DNA of 64,000 nt from an uncultured Sphingomonas sp. (GTDB taxonomy: Bacteria; Pseudomonadota; Alphaproteobacteria; Sphingomonadales; Sphingomonadaceae). The stretch spans positions 1-64,000 of the forward strand of contig CAJYSA010000072.1 in the NCBI GenBank assembly GCA_913777325.1. Reading direction: 5' to 3'. Below are positions 52,467 to 62,900 of this stretch, piece after piece (the stretch's first letter is position 1; each line of letters starts with the position of its first letter). A model generated the notes under the pieces. The model searched no databases, was not told the origin of the DNA, and worked only from the letters and a program-made list of their open reading frames with translations. The position numbers and the translations under genes are program-made.

Positions 52467-53471
52467 ATGACCGACATCCCGAACACGCAGCCCGACAGCC
52501 GCGACACGACGATCCTCGACGCGCCCGACAAGATGGTGAAGGTGCGCGACCTGTTCGGGATCGACTCGGATATGGAGGTGCCCGCCTTCTCCGTGGCGGA
52601 CGAGCGCGTTCCCGATCTCGACCCCGCCTATGTGTTCGATCCCGACACCACGCTGGCGATCGTCGCGGGCTTCGCGCACAACCGCCGCGTGATGGTGCAG
52701 GGCTATCACGGCACCGGCAAGTCGAGCCATATCGAGCAGGTGGCGGCGCGGCTGAAATGGCCGTGCATCCGCATCAACCTGGATGCGCACATCAGCCGCA
52801 TTGACCTGGTCGGGCGCGACGCGATCGTGCTGCGCGACGGGCAGCAGGTGACCGAGTTCCGCGAGGGATTGCTGCCCTGGGCGTTGCAGACCCCGACCGC
52901 GCTGGTCTTCGACGAATATGATGCCGGGCGCCCGGACGTGATGTTCGTGATCCAGCGCGTGCTGGAGACCGAGGGCAAGCTGACGCTGCTCGACCAGAAC
53001 CGCGTCATCCGCCCGAACCCGTATTTCCGGCTGTTCGCCACCGCCAACACGGTCGGGCTGGGCGACACCAGCGGGCTGTATCACGGCACGCAGCAGATCA
53101 ATCAGGGGCAGATGGACCGGTGGAACGTGGTCGTCACGCTCAACTATCTACCCGCCGTCACCGAGGCGCAGATCGTGCTCGCCAAGTCGGGCGAGTATGA
53201 CAAGCCCGAGGGCAAGAAGCTGGTCGAGAACATGGTCCGCGTCGCCGACCTGACCCGCAAGGGCTTCGTCAACGGCGATATCTCGACCGTGATGAGCCCG
53301 CGCACGGTCATCACCTGGGCGCAGAACGCGCTGATCTTCGGCGATGTCGGCTTCGCGTTCCGGCTGTCGTTCCTGAACAAGTGTGACGAGACCGAGCGCG
53401 CGCTGGTGGCGGAATATTACCAGCGCGTGTTCGGGAAGGACCTGCCGGAGAGCGTTGTGGCGAAGGCTTGA
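52467..53471 (+). CDS. cobS: Aerobic cobaltochelatase subunit CobS
   Basis: A 334-residue AAA+ ATPase. Walker A is [16 protein letters not shown], Walker B is [13 protein letters not shown], and the sensor region is [21 protein letters not shown]. It matches the CobS type that, with CobT, drives cobalt insertion by CobN. The ATG at 52467 gives [11 protein letters not shown]. Normally cobT follows directly; here a toxin-antitoxin module lies between. No cobN or other cobalamin genes are seen. Confidence 0.93.
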   Translation: MTDIPNTQPDSRDTTILDAPDKMVKVRDLFGIDSDMEVPAFSVADERVPDLDPAYVFDPDTTLAIVAGFAHNRRVMVQGYHGTGKSSHIEQVAARLKWPCIRINLDAHISRIDLVGRDAIVLRDGQQVTEFREGLLPWALQTPTALVFDEYDAGRPDVMFVIQRVLETEGKLTLLDQNRVIRPNPYFRLFATANTVGLGDTSGLYHGTQQINQGQMDRWNVVVTLNYLPAVTEAQIVLAKSGEYDKPEGKKLVENMVRVADLTRKGFVNGDISTVMSPRTVITWAQNALIFGDVGFAFRLSFLNKCDETERALVAEYYQRVFGKDLPESVVAKA

Positions 53472-53496
53472 GGATCGGGGTGGACTAAGATAATTA
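53468..53496 (+). promoter_or_regulatory. Promoter of the Phd/VapC module
   Basis: TTGAGG (-35, 53468-53473) and TAATTA (-10, 53491-53496) are separated by 17 bases. The -35 overlaps the end of cobS. The -10 lies inside the palindrome at 53481-53501, so the antitoxin would block this promoter, as is usual in such modules. Confidence 0.7.
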
Positions 53497-53501
53497 GTCC
53501 A
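53481..53501. promoter_or_regulatory. Operator palindrome of the Phd/VapC module
   Basis: TGGACTAA (53481-53488), spacer GATAA, TTAGTCCA (53494-53501): a perfect 8-base inverted repeat, 17 bases before the antitoxin ATG. It is AT-rich in a GC-rich region and covers the candidate -10. Confidence 0.85.
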
Positions 53502-53517
53502 TCCGAGGAGGAAGGCG

Positions 53518-53802
53518 ATGGCCGAGGCCGATCCGCAGACCACGTTCAACGTCCATGAGGCGAAGACGCATTTCTCGCGGCTCGTCGACCGCGCGCATGC
53601 GGGTGAGGAGATCGTCGTCGCGAAGGCGGGCGTGCCCTATGCCAAGCTGGTGCCGATCGAACCCCCGGTTCCCGCGCGACGCACGCCGGGGCGGTTTCGC
53701 GGGCTGATGGATCTTTCCGAGGAAGAGGCGCTCGCTTCCTGCTTTACCGAAGAAGAGCTGGACGAGATCGAAGACCGCAGCATTTTTCCGCCGGACGCTT
53801 GA
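53518..53802 (+). CDS. Phd/YefM-family antitoxin
   Basis: A 94-residue antitoxin. The N-terminal DNA-binding part has FNVHEAKTHFSRLVDRAHAGEEIVVAKAGVPYAKLVPI, the Phd/YefM hallmark. The C-terminal part (ASCFTEEELDEIEDRSIFPPDA) would neutralise the toxin. Strong GAGGAGGAAGG RBS precedes the ATG. Its stop overlaps the toxin ATG (TGATG). It begins 46 bases after the cobS stop, within the cobS-cobT interval. Confidence 0.93.
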   Translation: MAEADPQTTFNVHEAKTHFSRLVDRAHAGEEIVVAKAGVPYAKLVPIEPPVPARRTPGRFRGLMDLSEEEALASCFTEEELDEIEDRSIFPPDA

Positions 53803-54188
53803 TGCGGCTGCTGCTCGATACGCATGCGCTACTCTGGTGGTGGTTCGATGACGTGCCGTTATCGATCCGGGTAAAGGAGGCGATCGGCGACCGCGCTAAC
53901 GCGGTTCACGTCAGCGCCGCCTCGGGGTGGGAGATCGCCACCAAGATCCGCAAGGGGCACTTGGCGGGGCTTGCCGATCGGATGGCGGATTTCGAACGGC
54001 ATCTGGCCGATGATGGATTTCGCGCGTTGCCGATCACGATGGCGCACGGAGTGCGAAGCGGAGCATTGCCTGGCGTTCACAAGGATCCGTTCGACCGGAT
54101 GCTCGCGGCGCAGTCGTTGATGGAAGAACTGACGTTGGTGACGTGCGATCGTGTGATGGCTGACTTTGGCTGCAAGGTTCTCTGGTAA
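53802..54188 (+). CDS. vapC: PIN-domain toxin, VapC type
   Basis: A 128-residue PIN RNase. The acidic residues are in [12 protein letters not shown] (Asp), [15 protein letters not shown] (Glu) and [12 protein letters not shown] (Asp), with a final Asp in [11 protein letters not shown]. It is the toxin partner of the preceding Phd-type antitoxin, likely cutting tRNA or rRNA, by family. The ATG at 53802 overlaps the antitoxin stop. Its stop overlaps cobT (TAATG), so it is coupled to both neighbours. Confidence 0.93.
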   Translation: MRLLLDTHALLWWWFDDVPLSIRVKEAIGDRANAVHVSAASGWEIATKIRKGHLAGLADRMADFERHLADDGFRALPITMAHGVRSGALPGVHKDPFDRMLAAQSLMEELTLVTCDRVMADFGCKVLW

Positions 54189-56011
54189 TGGCCACCGATA
54201 CCCCCCTCGATCGCTTCAAGGCCGTGCTGGGCGGCACCGCGCGGGCGCTGTCCGACGAGGCGGAGCTGGAGCTTGCCTATACCAGCGATGCGCCCGCGCA
54301 ATCGGGCAAGCATCTGCGCGTGCCGATGCCGGCGCGGACGCTGCCCGCCGAGCAGGTGGCGGAGGCGCGCGGCTTCGCCGATGCGTTCGCGCTGCGGCTG
54401 CGCCACCACGACACCGCGCTGCATGCGCGTGGCGCGCCCGCCGACGCGACCGCGCGCGCGGTGTATGACGCGGTCGAGGATGCGCGCGTCGAGGCGCTGG
54501 GCAGCCGCGGCTATGCGGGGATCGCCGACAATCTGGCGCACGCGCTGGACGTGCGGCTGCGCAGCGACCCGATCACGCGCGCGCGCAACAGGAGCGAGGT
54601 GCCACTGGCCTCCGCGCTGGGGCTGATGGTGCGCGAGGCGCTGACCGGGCGGATGCCGCCGGCCGAGGCGGAGCCGGCGCTGGCGCTGGTGCGCGAGTGG
54701 ATCGGGGACAAGACCGATCTGGGCGCGCTGGCGCTGGCGCTGGACGACCAGCAGAGCTTCCAGGCGCTGACCCGCAAATTGCTCGAACAGCTCGAACTGG
54801 TCGAGGGCGAGCAGCAGCCGCAGGACAGCGACGAGGGCGGCGAGGACGAGGAAGGCGAGGAAGGCCAGGACACCGACGCCCCCGACGAGGGCGATGCGGA
54901 AGGATCGGAGGGCGAATCCGAGGTCGAGGCGCGTGGCGAGCAGCGCGACGATCAATCGGAGCAGGGCGAAAGCGAGGAGCTGGAAGGCGACGATATCGAC
55001 GACGCCGAGGGCGAGCCCGGCGACGAGGGCGAGGAGGGGATGCAGCCGGTGCGCCCCAACCGCCCGGTCGCCGACCCGCATGCGCAGTTCGACTATAAGG
55101 TTTGGACCGAGCGGTTCGACGAGGTGGTCGCCGCGACCGAGCTGTGCGACGCCGAGGAGCTGGCGAGGCTGCGCGGCTATCTCGACCAGCAACTGGTCCA
55201 TTTGCAATCGGCGGTGTCGAAGCTGGCCAACCGCCTCCAGCGGCGGTTGATGGCGCAACAGTCCCGGTCGTGGGACTTCGACCAGGAAGAGGGGCTGCTC
55301 GACGCGGCGCGGCTGGCGCGCGTGGTGGTGAACCCGACGCAATCGCTGAGCTATAAGATCGAGCGCGACACCGAATTCCGCGACACGGTGGTGACGCTGT
55401 TGATCGACAATTCGGGATCGATGCGCGGGCGCCCGATCTCGATCGCCGCGATCAGCGCCGACATCCTTGCGCGCACGCTGGAGCGGTGCGGGGTGAAGAC
55501 CGAGATCCTGGGCTTCACGACGCGCGCGTGGAAGGGCGGGCAGAGCCGCGAGACGTGGCTGGCCGCCGGGCGCCCGCCGCAGCCCGGGCGGCTGAACGAC
55601 GTGCGCCACATCGTCTACAAGCGCGCGGACGAGCCGTGGCGGCGCGCGCGCAACGCGCTGGGCCTGATGATGCGCGAGGGGCTGCTCAAGGAGAATATCG
55701 ACGGCGAGGCGCTGATGTGGGCGCACAACCGGATGATCGCGCGGCCCGAGGAACGACGGATCCTGATGGTGATCTCCGACGGCGCGCCGGTGGACGATTC
55801 GACGCTGAGCGTGAATTCGGGGTCGTATCTGGAGCGGCACCTGCGGCAGGTGATCGCGTGGATCGAGAAGCGCTCGCCGGTCGAGCTGGTCGCGATCGGG
55901 ATCGGGCACGACGTGACCCGCTATTACAGCCGTGCGGTGACGATCATGGATGCCGAGCAATTGGGCGGCACGATCATCGAGCAGCTCGCTGCCCTGTTCG
56001 ATGCGGAATGA
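54188..56011 (+). CDS. cobT: Aerobic cobaltochelatase subunit CobT
   Basis: A 607-residue protein with an N-terminal helical domain, a highly acidic low-complexity linker (about residues 205-285, Glu/Asp/Gly-rich), and a C-terminal von Willebrand A-type domain with the MIDAS motif DNSGSMRG. It forms the CobST chaperone with CobS. The ATG overlaps the vapC stop, so its translation is now coupled to the toxin gene. Length matches the family. Confidence 0.93.
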   Translation: MATDTPLDRFKAVLGGTARALSDEAELELAYTSDAPAQSGKHLRVPMPARTLPAEQVAEARGFADAFALRLRHHDTALHARGAPADATARAVYDAVEDARVEALGSRGYAGIADNLAHALDVRLRSDPITRARNRSEVPLASALGLMVREALTGRMPPAEAEPALALVREWIGDKTDLGALALALDDQQSFQALTRKLLEQLELVEGEQQPQDSDEGGEDEEGEEGQDTDAPDEGDAEGSEGESEVEARGEQRDDQSEQGESEELEGDDIDDAEGEPGDEGEEGMQPVRPNRPVADPHAQFDYKVWTERFDEVVAATELCDAEELARLRGYLDQQLVHLQSAVSKLANRLQRRLMAQQSRSWDFDQEEGLLDAARLARVVVNPTQSLSYKIERDTEFRDTVVTLLIDNSGSMRGRPISIAAISADILARTLERCGVKTEILGFTTRAWKGGQSRETWLAAGRPPQPGRLNDVRHIVYKRADEPWRRARNALGLMMREGLLKENIDGEALMWAHNRMIARPEERRILMVISDGAPVDDSTLSVNSGSYLERHLRQVIAWIEKRSPVELVAIGIGHDVTRYYSRAVTIMDAEQLGGTIIEQLAALFDAE

Positions 56012-56026
56012 GGATCGGGTGAGCGG

Positions 56027-56284
56027 ATGATCGTGGCACCGCCGGGCGGCTTCGTCGGGCCGGTCAAACGGTCGGTCACGATCGCGGGTCACGCCACCTC
56101 GGTCAGTCTGGAGCCGGTGTTCTGGGCGGCGATCGAACGCGCCGCCGTCGCGCATGCGCTGCCGCTGTCCGCGCTGGTGGCGCAGATCGACGCGCTGCGG
56201 ATCGCGCAGGACGATCCGCCCAATCTCGCCAGCGCGTTGCGGACGTGGCTGGTGACGCAAGGCTATGAGAATCCGTCGCAATAG
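56027..56284 (+). CDS. RHH_4-type ribbon-helix-helix protein
   Basis: An 85-residue protein with the RHH_4 signature VKRSVTIAGHATSVSLEPVFWAAIERAAV and NLASALRTW near the end. The family binds DNA as a dimer or acts as a small adaptor. It starts 15 bases after cobT and is probably co-transcribed with it. The target is unknown; the siderophore receptor downstream is a possible but unsupported one. Confidence 0.85.
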   Translation: MIVAPPGGFVGPVKRSVTIAGHATSVSLEPVFWAAIERAAVAHALPLSALVAQIDALRIAQDDPPNLASALRTWLVTQGYENPSQ

Positions 56285-56293
56285 CATTGACTC

Positions 56294-56308
56294 TGCAATT
56301 CGCTCGCA
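56294..56308 (+). promoter_or_regulatory. Candidate Fur-like box before the TonB receptor
   Basis: TGCAATTCGCTCGCA has the TGC-N9-GCA frame of alphaproteobacterial Fur boxes, with imperfect inner symmetry. It lies 35 bases before the receptor ATG. The receptor and the PiuC-like neighbour are typical iron-repressed genes, which supports but does not prove the call. Confidence 0.4.
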
Positions 56309-56343
56309 ATAGCTGACGCCTCAGAAAAAAGGGGTTTGTCAGC

Positions 56344-58749
56344 ATGTCATCTTCCACCGCCTCGTTCCTGGCGCTGTCGTGCGTCGGGTTCATCGCCTCC
56401 GCGCCCGCGATGGCCGATACCCCCGTGCGCGACGCCGCGACGGTGCAGGACGGGCGCGCGCGGATCGACCGCGACGAGGTGATCGTCACCGGCGCGCGCG
56501 AACGCGCGCCCGACCAGCTCGAAAGCCCGAAGGCGACCGCCGCGCTGCTCGACACGCCGCAGACGGTGACGGTCATTTCCGACCAGGTGCTGCGCAAGCA
56601 GAACCTGCTGACGCTGCGCGACGCGCTCCAGACGCTGCCGGGCATCACCTTCGGCGCGGGCGAGGGCGGCGGCGGATACGGCGACAGCATCAACCTGCGC
56701 GGCTTTTCGGCGAACAACGACATCACGATCGACGGCATCCGCGACAGCGCGCAATACAGCCGCACCGATCCGTTCAACCTGCAGCAGATCGAGGTCTACA
56801 ACGGCGCCAATTCGGTGTTCAACGGATCGGGATCGGTCGGCGGCACGATCAACCTCGTCAGCAAGGAACCGCGCCCCGAAGACCTGACGATCGTGCAGGC
56901 GGCGATCGGCACCGATGCGTATCGCCGCGCGGCGCTGGACGCCAACGAGCGCGTCTCCGACCTGGTCGCGGTGCGGCTGAACGCGGTGTATCACCACAAT
57001 GACGTGCCGGGCCGCGATGTCGAGAAATACGAGCGCTGGGGCGTCGCGCCCGCGGTGACGATCGGGATGGGCGAGCCGACCAGCCTGACGCTCGCCTATG
57101 TCCACCAGCAGGATCGCAACACGCCGATCTATGGCGTGCCGTTCTTCAACAACGATCTGGTCGGCGGGGTGCTGCCCGGCGTCGATCGCAGCGACTATTA
57201 CGGGTACAGCAACCTGGACCGACAGGACGTGGACGTCGACCGGCTGACCGCGACGTTCCGCCACGCGGTGAACGACCATCTGTCGGTGCGCAACCTGACC
57301 CGGTGGCAGCGCGTCGGCCAGTATAGCGTGACCAGCGCGCCGCAGGGCACCTTCTGCCTGTCGAGCGGCACGCAACCGGTGCAGGTGGCGGGGGGCACGA
57401 CCGGCGCGGCGTGCCCGTCGACATTGCGCCCCGGCGAGTGGTTGCCGTCCGGCCCGCGCGGGCTGGTGCGCGATCAGGTGAACCAATTGTTCGCGAACCA
57501 GACCGACATCCGGCTGGAGCATGGCGAGAAGGGCGGCATCCGCAACGTCGCGAACGTCGGCGTGTCGTGGATGATCGAGGATTACAAGATCCGCGCCGGG
57601 TCGCTGCTGCGCAATGCCGATGGCTCGGCGGTGTCGCCGTTGCCGGTGCTGTCGATCAGCGCGCCCGACACCGTCTATCGCGGGCCGATCAACGACGTGA
57701 CGACCGGCCGTTCGCAATCGTCGACGCGCAACGTCGCGGTCTATGCGTTCGATACGCTGGAGCTGGGGCGGCATGTCGAGCTGAACGGCGGGGTGCGCTG
57801 GGAACAGCAGCATGCCGAGTTCGACACGCTGCCGGTGCCGGTCGCGCCGGGGGTGACGCAGCCGTTGCCGGCGCAGGTGCGGCAGGTGAACCGCGAGCGG
57901 CTGTTCTCGTATCGCGCCGGCCTGGTCTATCACCCGGTCGAGGATGTCAGCCTCTATGCCAGCTATGGCAACGCCAAGACGCCGTCGTCGGCGACGGTGC
58001 GGCTGGGCTGCGTCAGCGTGTCGAATTCGGTGGTCACCGACAGTTGCGGCGTCGCGCCGGAAACCGCGCAGAACTACGAGGTCGGCGCGAAGGCCGGGCT
58101 GTTCGGGCGGCGGCTGGAGCTGACCGCGGCGGTGTTCCGCAACGAGCGCAGCAATTACCGGGTCGCTTCCAACGATCCCGCGCTGCCGACGGTGCAGGTG
58201 CTCGACGGGCGCAGCCGGGTCGACGGCATCGCGCTGGGCGCGTCGGGCAATGTCACGCGTAACTGGACGCTGTTCGCCAATTACACCTATCTCGACAGCG
58301 AGGTGCTGCAATCGGTGTCCGACTTCTGTCGCAGCCATCCGGGCGGGAACGGATGCGGCAACAGCGTCGCCAATCCCGATCCGCAACGCGGCAGCCCGCT
58401 GGTACAGACCCCGAAGCATTCGGGCAGCCTGTTCACGACTTACAAGCTGCCGTTCGGGCTGGAGGTCGGCTATGGCCTGACCTATCAGGGGGCGTTCACC
58501 ACCTATGTCCCGTCGCTGGCGAATGCGACGCTGTTGAAGGCGGACGATTACCTGATCCACCGTGCGTATCTGGCGTACAGTTTCCGCGAGGGGCTGACGA
58601 TGCAGCTCAACGTGCAGAACTTCACCGACGAAAAGTATCTGACCAACGTGCGCAACAACGTGAACGCGACGACCGGGGTGGTGACCGGCGGCTGGGCGAT
58701 GCCCGGCGACCGGCGGCAGGCGGTGCTGAGCGTGTTCTATAGCTTTTGA
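56344..58749 (+). CDS. TonB-dependent catecholate-siderophore receptor
   Basis: An 801-residue outer-membrane receptor. It has a signal peptide (ALSCVGFIASAPAMA), a TonB box (DEVIVTGAR, ~residues 43-51), and a plug domain with SINLRGFSANNDITIDGIRDSAQYSRTDPFNLQQIEVYNGANSVFNGSGSVGGTINLV. A ~22-strand barrel follows and ends in Phe (VLSVFYSF). The plug sequence matches Fiu-type catecholate receptors. A PiuC-like dioxygenase gene follows after a repeat-filled spacer, which is a common iron-uptake pair. Confidence 0.92.
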   Translation: MSSSTASFLALSCVGFIASAPAMADTPVRDAATVQDGRARIDRDEVIVTGARERAPDQLESPKATAALLDTPQTVTVISDQVLRKQNLLTLRDALQTLPGITFGAGEGGGGYGDSINLRGFSANNDITIDGIRDSAQYSRTDPFNLQQIEVYNGANSVFNGSGSVGGTINLVSKEPRPEDLTIVQAAIGTDAYRRAALDANERVSDLVAVRLNAVYHHNDVPGRDVEKYERWGVAPAVTIGMGEPTSLTLAYVHQQDRNTPIYGVPFFNNDLVGGVLPGVDRSDYYGYSNLDRQDVDVDRLTATFRHAVNDHLSVRNLTRWQRVGQYSVTSAPQGTFCLSSGTQPVQVAGGTTGAACPSTLRPGEWLPSGPRGLVRDQVNQLFANQTDIRLEHGEKGGIRNVANVGVSWMIEDYKIRAGSLLRNADGSAVSPLPVLSISAPDTVYRGPINDVTTGRSQSSTRNVAVYAFDTLELGRHVELNGGVRWEQQHAEFDTLPVPVAPGVTQPLPAQVRQVNRERLFSYRAGLVYHPVEDVSLYASYGNAKTPSSATVRLGCVSVSNSVVTDSCGVAPETAQNYEVGAKAGLFGRRLELTAAVFRNERSNYRVASNDPALPTVQVLDGRSRVDGIALGASGNVTRNWTLFANYTYLDSEVLQSVSDFCRSHPGGNGCGNSVANPDPQRGSPLVQTPKHSGSLFTTYKLPFGLEVGYGLTYQGAFTTYVPSLANATLLKADDYLIHRAYLAYSFREGLTMQLNVQNFTDEKYLTNVRNNVNATTGVVTGGWAMPGDRRQAVLSVFYSF

Positions 58750-58783
58750 CTCGGGTGAGTGGGATGTCGGATCGCCATCGGCT

Positions 58784-58850
58784 CCGTTCGTCCTGAGCTT
58801 GTCGAAGGACGGGGGCCGGGCACGTGCTTCGACAGGCTCAGCACGAACGG
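58784..58850. repeat. Dispersed repeat pair (GAGCTTGTCGAAG family)
   Basis: CCGTTCGTCCTGAGCTTGTC plus GAAG (58784-58807) faces CTTCGACAGGCTCAGCACGAACGG (58827-58850), a near-perfect inverted pair. It lies between the receptor and the piuC-like gene and may fold as a hairpin in their transcript. Other copies are at 59743-59957. Confidence 0.85.
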
Positions 58851-58898
58851 GGTGGTGGATCTGCCCGCTCGATACGAACATGGTGTAAAGGCCTCTTG

Positions 58899-59582
58899 AT
58901 GCTGATCGCGATTCCCGACGTCCTCGATGCCGCCACGCTGGCGCAGGTGCGCGACACGATCGATGGGGCCGAGTGGATCGACGGCAATGCGACGTCGGGG
59001 CCGCAGGCGGCGCTGGCCAAGCGCAACCGGCAATTGCCCGAGGCGGCGCCGGCGGCGCGAACCGCGGGGGGCGTGATCCTGGACGCGCTGGGGCGATCAC
59101 CGTTGTTCGTGGCGGCGGCGCTGCCCGCGAAGGTCTTTCCGCCGCTGTTCAACCGGTATGAGGGCGGCGAGGATTTCGGGCTGCACGTCGACAATGCGAT
59201 CCGCATGACGCGCGGGAGCGACTTTCGCCTCCGCAGCGACCTGTCGGCGACGCTCTTCCTCGAAGAACCCGATCGCTATGACGGCGGCGAGCTGGTGATC
59301 GAGGACCAGTTCGGGGTGCAGGAGGTGAAGCTGCCGGCGGGGCATATGGTGCTGTATCCCGCGTCGAGCCTGCACCGGGTGGCGCCGGTGACGAAGGGCA
59401 CGCGGCTGGCGAGCTTCTTCTGGATCCAGTCGATGGTGCGCGACGACGGCGCGCGGCGGATCCTGTTCGAGCTGGATCAGGGCGTGCAGGCGGTGGCGGC
59501 GGCACAGGGGCAGGGCGCGGCGGCGACGGTGCGGCTGACCGGGGTGTACCACAACCTGCTGCGGCGCTGGGCCGAGGTGTAG
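58899..59582 (+). CDS. piuC: PiuC-like Fe(II)/2-oxoglutarate-dependent dioxygenase
   Basis: A 227-residue PKHD-type hydroxylase. The metal ligands are His and Asp in [10 protein letters not shown] and the distal His in SSLHRVAPV; the 2-oxoglutarate Arg is likely in [10 protein letters not shown]. The name follows PiuC, found next to siderophore receptors in Pseudomonas. The true start is ATG 58899 with AAAGG upstream; the open frame reaching 58824 runs through the dispersed repeat and is rejected. Confidence 0.92.
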   Translation: MLIAIPDVLDAATLAQVRDTIDGAEWIDGNATSGPQAALAKRNRQLPEAAPAARTAGGVILDALGRSPLFVAAALPAKVFPPLFNRYEGGEDFGLHVDNAIRMTRGSDFRLRSDLSATLFLEEPDRYDGGELVIEDQFGVQEVKLPAGHMVLYPASSLHRVAPVTKGTRLASFFWIQSMVRDDGARRILFELDQGVQAVAAAQGQGAAATVRLTGVYHNLLRRWAEV

Positions 59583-59975
59583 GGGGGGGCGGCGGGGCGC
59601 CGGTCGGTTCGCCGCTGTCACCGCCTGCCCATCGTCATTGCGAGCGGAGCGAAGCAATCCAGGGCGTCCTGGTCCGGCACTGGATTGCTTCGCTCCGCTC
59701 GCAATGACGGGGTGGCTTACACGTCGCGCAGCGTGGCGCGCGCCCTTCGACAGGCTCAGGGCGAATGGGGTGGGAAATTCGGGTGGCTTTCGTCAGCCTT
59801 ACCCCGTTCGTGCCGAGCTGGTCGAAGCACGTGCCCATGACATGCGGCTCCGTGTTCGCTGCCCGTTCGTGCTGAGCTTGTCGAAGCACGTGCCGCGTGG
59901 GGCACGCCCTTCGACAGGCTCAGCACGAACGGCGGAGGGGCGGCTCAGCACGAACGGGTATGGGCCGGGGCGGCC
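59583..59975. repeat. Repeat-packed intergenic region
   Basis: This 393-base gap between convergent piuC and the glutamate dehydrogenase holds no gene. It has a 30-base perfect inverted repeat of the GCAATCCAG family (59633-59662 and 59680-59709, 17-base loop). It also has five copies or fragments of the GAGCTTGTCGAAG family (about 59743-59770, 59803-59833, 59862-59893, 59905-59931 and a short one at 59943-59957). Several pairs fold into long hairpins that could end transcription from both sides. Confidence 0.9.
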
Positions 59976-62900
59976 TTACCGCCCGAGCAGCACGCGCGCC
60001 TGTCCCGCGATCTGCGCCAGCATCGCGGCATTGGGGGTCTGCGCGTTGCGGGCGCGGTCGATCACCGCGCGGAATTGTCCGACGCGCGCGGCGTTGCGGG
60101 ACAGCCAGTCGTCGACCAGCGCGACGGGGTCGCCCGCGCCGGCGCGGCCGAGGAAGTCGAGCCGCAATTGCTGGAAGTCGCGCGCGAGGCCGGCGATCAG
60201 CAGGCGCTCCCACGGATCGCTGGGGTTGATGCGCGTCGCGGTGCCCTGTGCCCAGTCGAGGCCGAGCCCTTCGCCGAGCCGGGTGAAGGCGCGCGCGAGC
60301 TGCGTCTCGTCGATCGCGGCCCGCTCGCCCAGATCGGCGAGGCCGACCGCGCCGTCGAGTTCGAACAGGCGCACGACGCGGATCGCGAGATCGTGCGGCG
60401 CGCCGGCGCCCTCCAGCGTGTCGGCGATGCGGCGCGAATGCGCGCGCGCCTCGTCGAGCAGCAGGTCGTCGGTGGCCGCCAGCCGGTCGATCCCGCCCGA
60501 CAGCCGCGCGAGCACCGTCGAGGGCATCGTGCCGGGGGCGGTGGCGCGCAGCAGGTCCGCGATCTGCGACCGGACCGCGACCGCGACCTCGTCGAACAGC
60601 GCGAGGCGCCCGGCCTCGGGCATCGCGGTCGTCTCGATCCCCTGCCACAGCGACGCGAGGTCGAACTGGCGTTCGGCGACGACGAACATCGCCGCGATGT
60701 CCGACAGCGTGGCGCCTTCCTCCTCGGCCAGCTCGAACGGGTGGAGGATGCCGATGCGGTTGACGATGCGGTTGGCGAGCTTGGTCGCGATGATCTCGCC
60801 GCGCAGGCGATGCGCGTCGATCAAGGCGGCGAACCGCTCCTGCATCGCACGCGGGAAGGCGGCGTGGAGGTCGGGGAGCATCGCCGCGTCGTCGCCGAGC
60901 GGGGAATGTTCGATCGCGTCCTGGAGCGACAGCTTGGCGGTTGCCAGCAGCACCGCGAGTTCGGGGCGGGTGAGGCCGCGACCCTCGCCGGTGCGGCGAA
61001 GGAGGTCGGTGTTGCTGGCCAGTCCCTCGACATGGCGATCGAGGCGGCCGGCCTCCTCGAACACCTCGATCAGGCGCACGTAGCTGGGCAGCGCCTGCGC
61101 GCCGCCGCCCTCGGCGATCGACAGGCCGAGCGTCTGGAGGCGGTTGTCCTCCAGCACCAGTTGCGCGACGTCGTCGGTCATGCTGCCGAGCAGGGTGTTG
61201 CGGTCCTCGAACGACAGCCGGCCCTCGATCATCTCGCGGTTGAGCGCGATCTTGATGTTGACCTCGTTATCCGAGCAGTCGACGCCCGCCGAATTGTCGA
61301 TGAAGTCGGTGTTGATCCGCCCACCGCGCGCCGCGAAGGCGATGCGCGCGGCCTGCGTGACGCCCAGGTTCGCGCCCTCGCCGATCGCGATCGCGCGCAG
61401 TTCCTCGGCATCGACGCGCAGCCGGTCGTTGGCGGGATCGCCGACGGTGGCGTTGTTCTCCGCCGCCGCCTTCACATAGGTGCCGATGCCGCCGAACCAG
61501 ATCAGGTCGGCGGGACTTTTCAGGATCGCCGAGATCAGCGCGGTTGGCTCCATCCGGTCGGCGGTGATGCCGAGCGCGGCCTGCACTTGGCGGCTGAGCG
61601 GCACCGACTTCATGTCGCGCGCGAAGACGCCGCCGCCTTCGGAGATCAGCGACGTGTCGTAATCGGCCCAGCTCGAGCGGGGGAGCGCGAACATGCGCGC
61701 GCGCTCGTCCCAGCTCGCCGCCGGATCGGGATCGGGATCGAGGAAGATGTGGCGGTGGTCGAACGCGGCGACCAGCTTGATCGCCTTCGACAGGAGCATC
61801 CCGTTGCCGAAGACGTCGCCCGACATGTCGCCGCAGCCGACGACGCGGATCGGCTCGCTCTGCACGTCGAGGCCACGTTCGGCGAAGTGGCGCTGGACCG
61901 AGACCCACGCGCCCTTGGCGGTGATGCCCATCGCCTTGTGATCATAGCCCTGCGACCCGCCGCTGGCGAAGGCGTCGCCCAGCCAGAAGTCACGGTCGAG
62001 CGCGATCGCGTTGGCGACGTCGCTGAACGTCGCGGTGCCCTTGTCGGCGGCGACGACGAAATAGGGATCCTCGCCGTCGAGGATCGTCACGCCCGCCGGA
62101 TGGACGACCTGCCCGCCCTCGATATTGTCGGTGATCGACAGGAGCGTGCGGATGAAGATGCGGTAGGCCTCGGTCCCCTCCGCCAGCCAGGCGTCACGAC
62201 TCGAGGGGGCGGGGAGCTGCTTGGCGTAGAAGCCGCCCTTCGCGCCGGTGGGGACGATGACCGCGTTCTTGACGCGCTGTGCCTTCATCAGCCCGAGGAT
62301 CTCGGTGCGGAAATCGTCGCGGCGGTCCGACCAGCGCAGGCCGCCGCGCGCGACCGGGCCGGCGCGCAGATGGATACCCTCGACGCGCGGGCTGTACACC
62401 CACACCTCGCGCCACGGGAGGGGAGCGGGCAGGCCGGGGATCTTCGCGCTGTCGAGCTTGAAGGCGAGCGCCTCGTTCGCGGCCTCGGTGAAGGCGTTGG
62501 TGCGCAGCGTCGCGTCGATGACCGCGCGGAAGGCGCGCAGGATGCGATCGTCGTCGATCCCGGTGACCGCGTCGAGCCCGGCGTCGATCACCGCCTGCGC
62601 GGCATCGGCGTCGGCGGTGGAGGCCGGATCGTGGACGGCGGTGAACCGCGCGACCAGCGCCTTGGTCACGTGACGGACGCGGGTGAGCGTGTCGACGACG
62701 TTGGCGGGGCCGTAGCTCATCCCCGCCTGGCGCAGATAGCGATACCAGGCGCGGAACAGCACCACGTCGGACGGCGACAGCCCCGCCTCCAGCATCAGCC
62801 GGTTGAAGCCGTCATCCTCCGCGCGGCCTTCCAGCACCTGCGCCAGCGCCTCCTGCAGCGTGTCCGCGCTGTCGAGGACGGCGGGAATGTCGGCCTTCGT

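Noticed and set aside
58824..58898. Longer start for the piuC-like gene
   Set aside because: The extra 25 codons translate a dispersed repeat; the ATG at 58899 has an RBS-like AAAGG and matches the family N terminus.
59633..59957. CRISPR array
   Set aside because: The repeats are inverted and unequally spaced, without uniform spacers or cas genes; they are dispersed palindromes.
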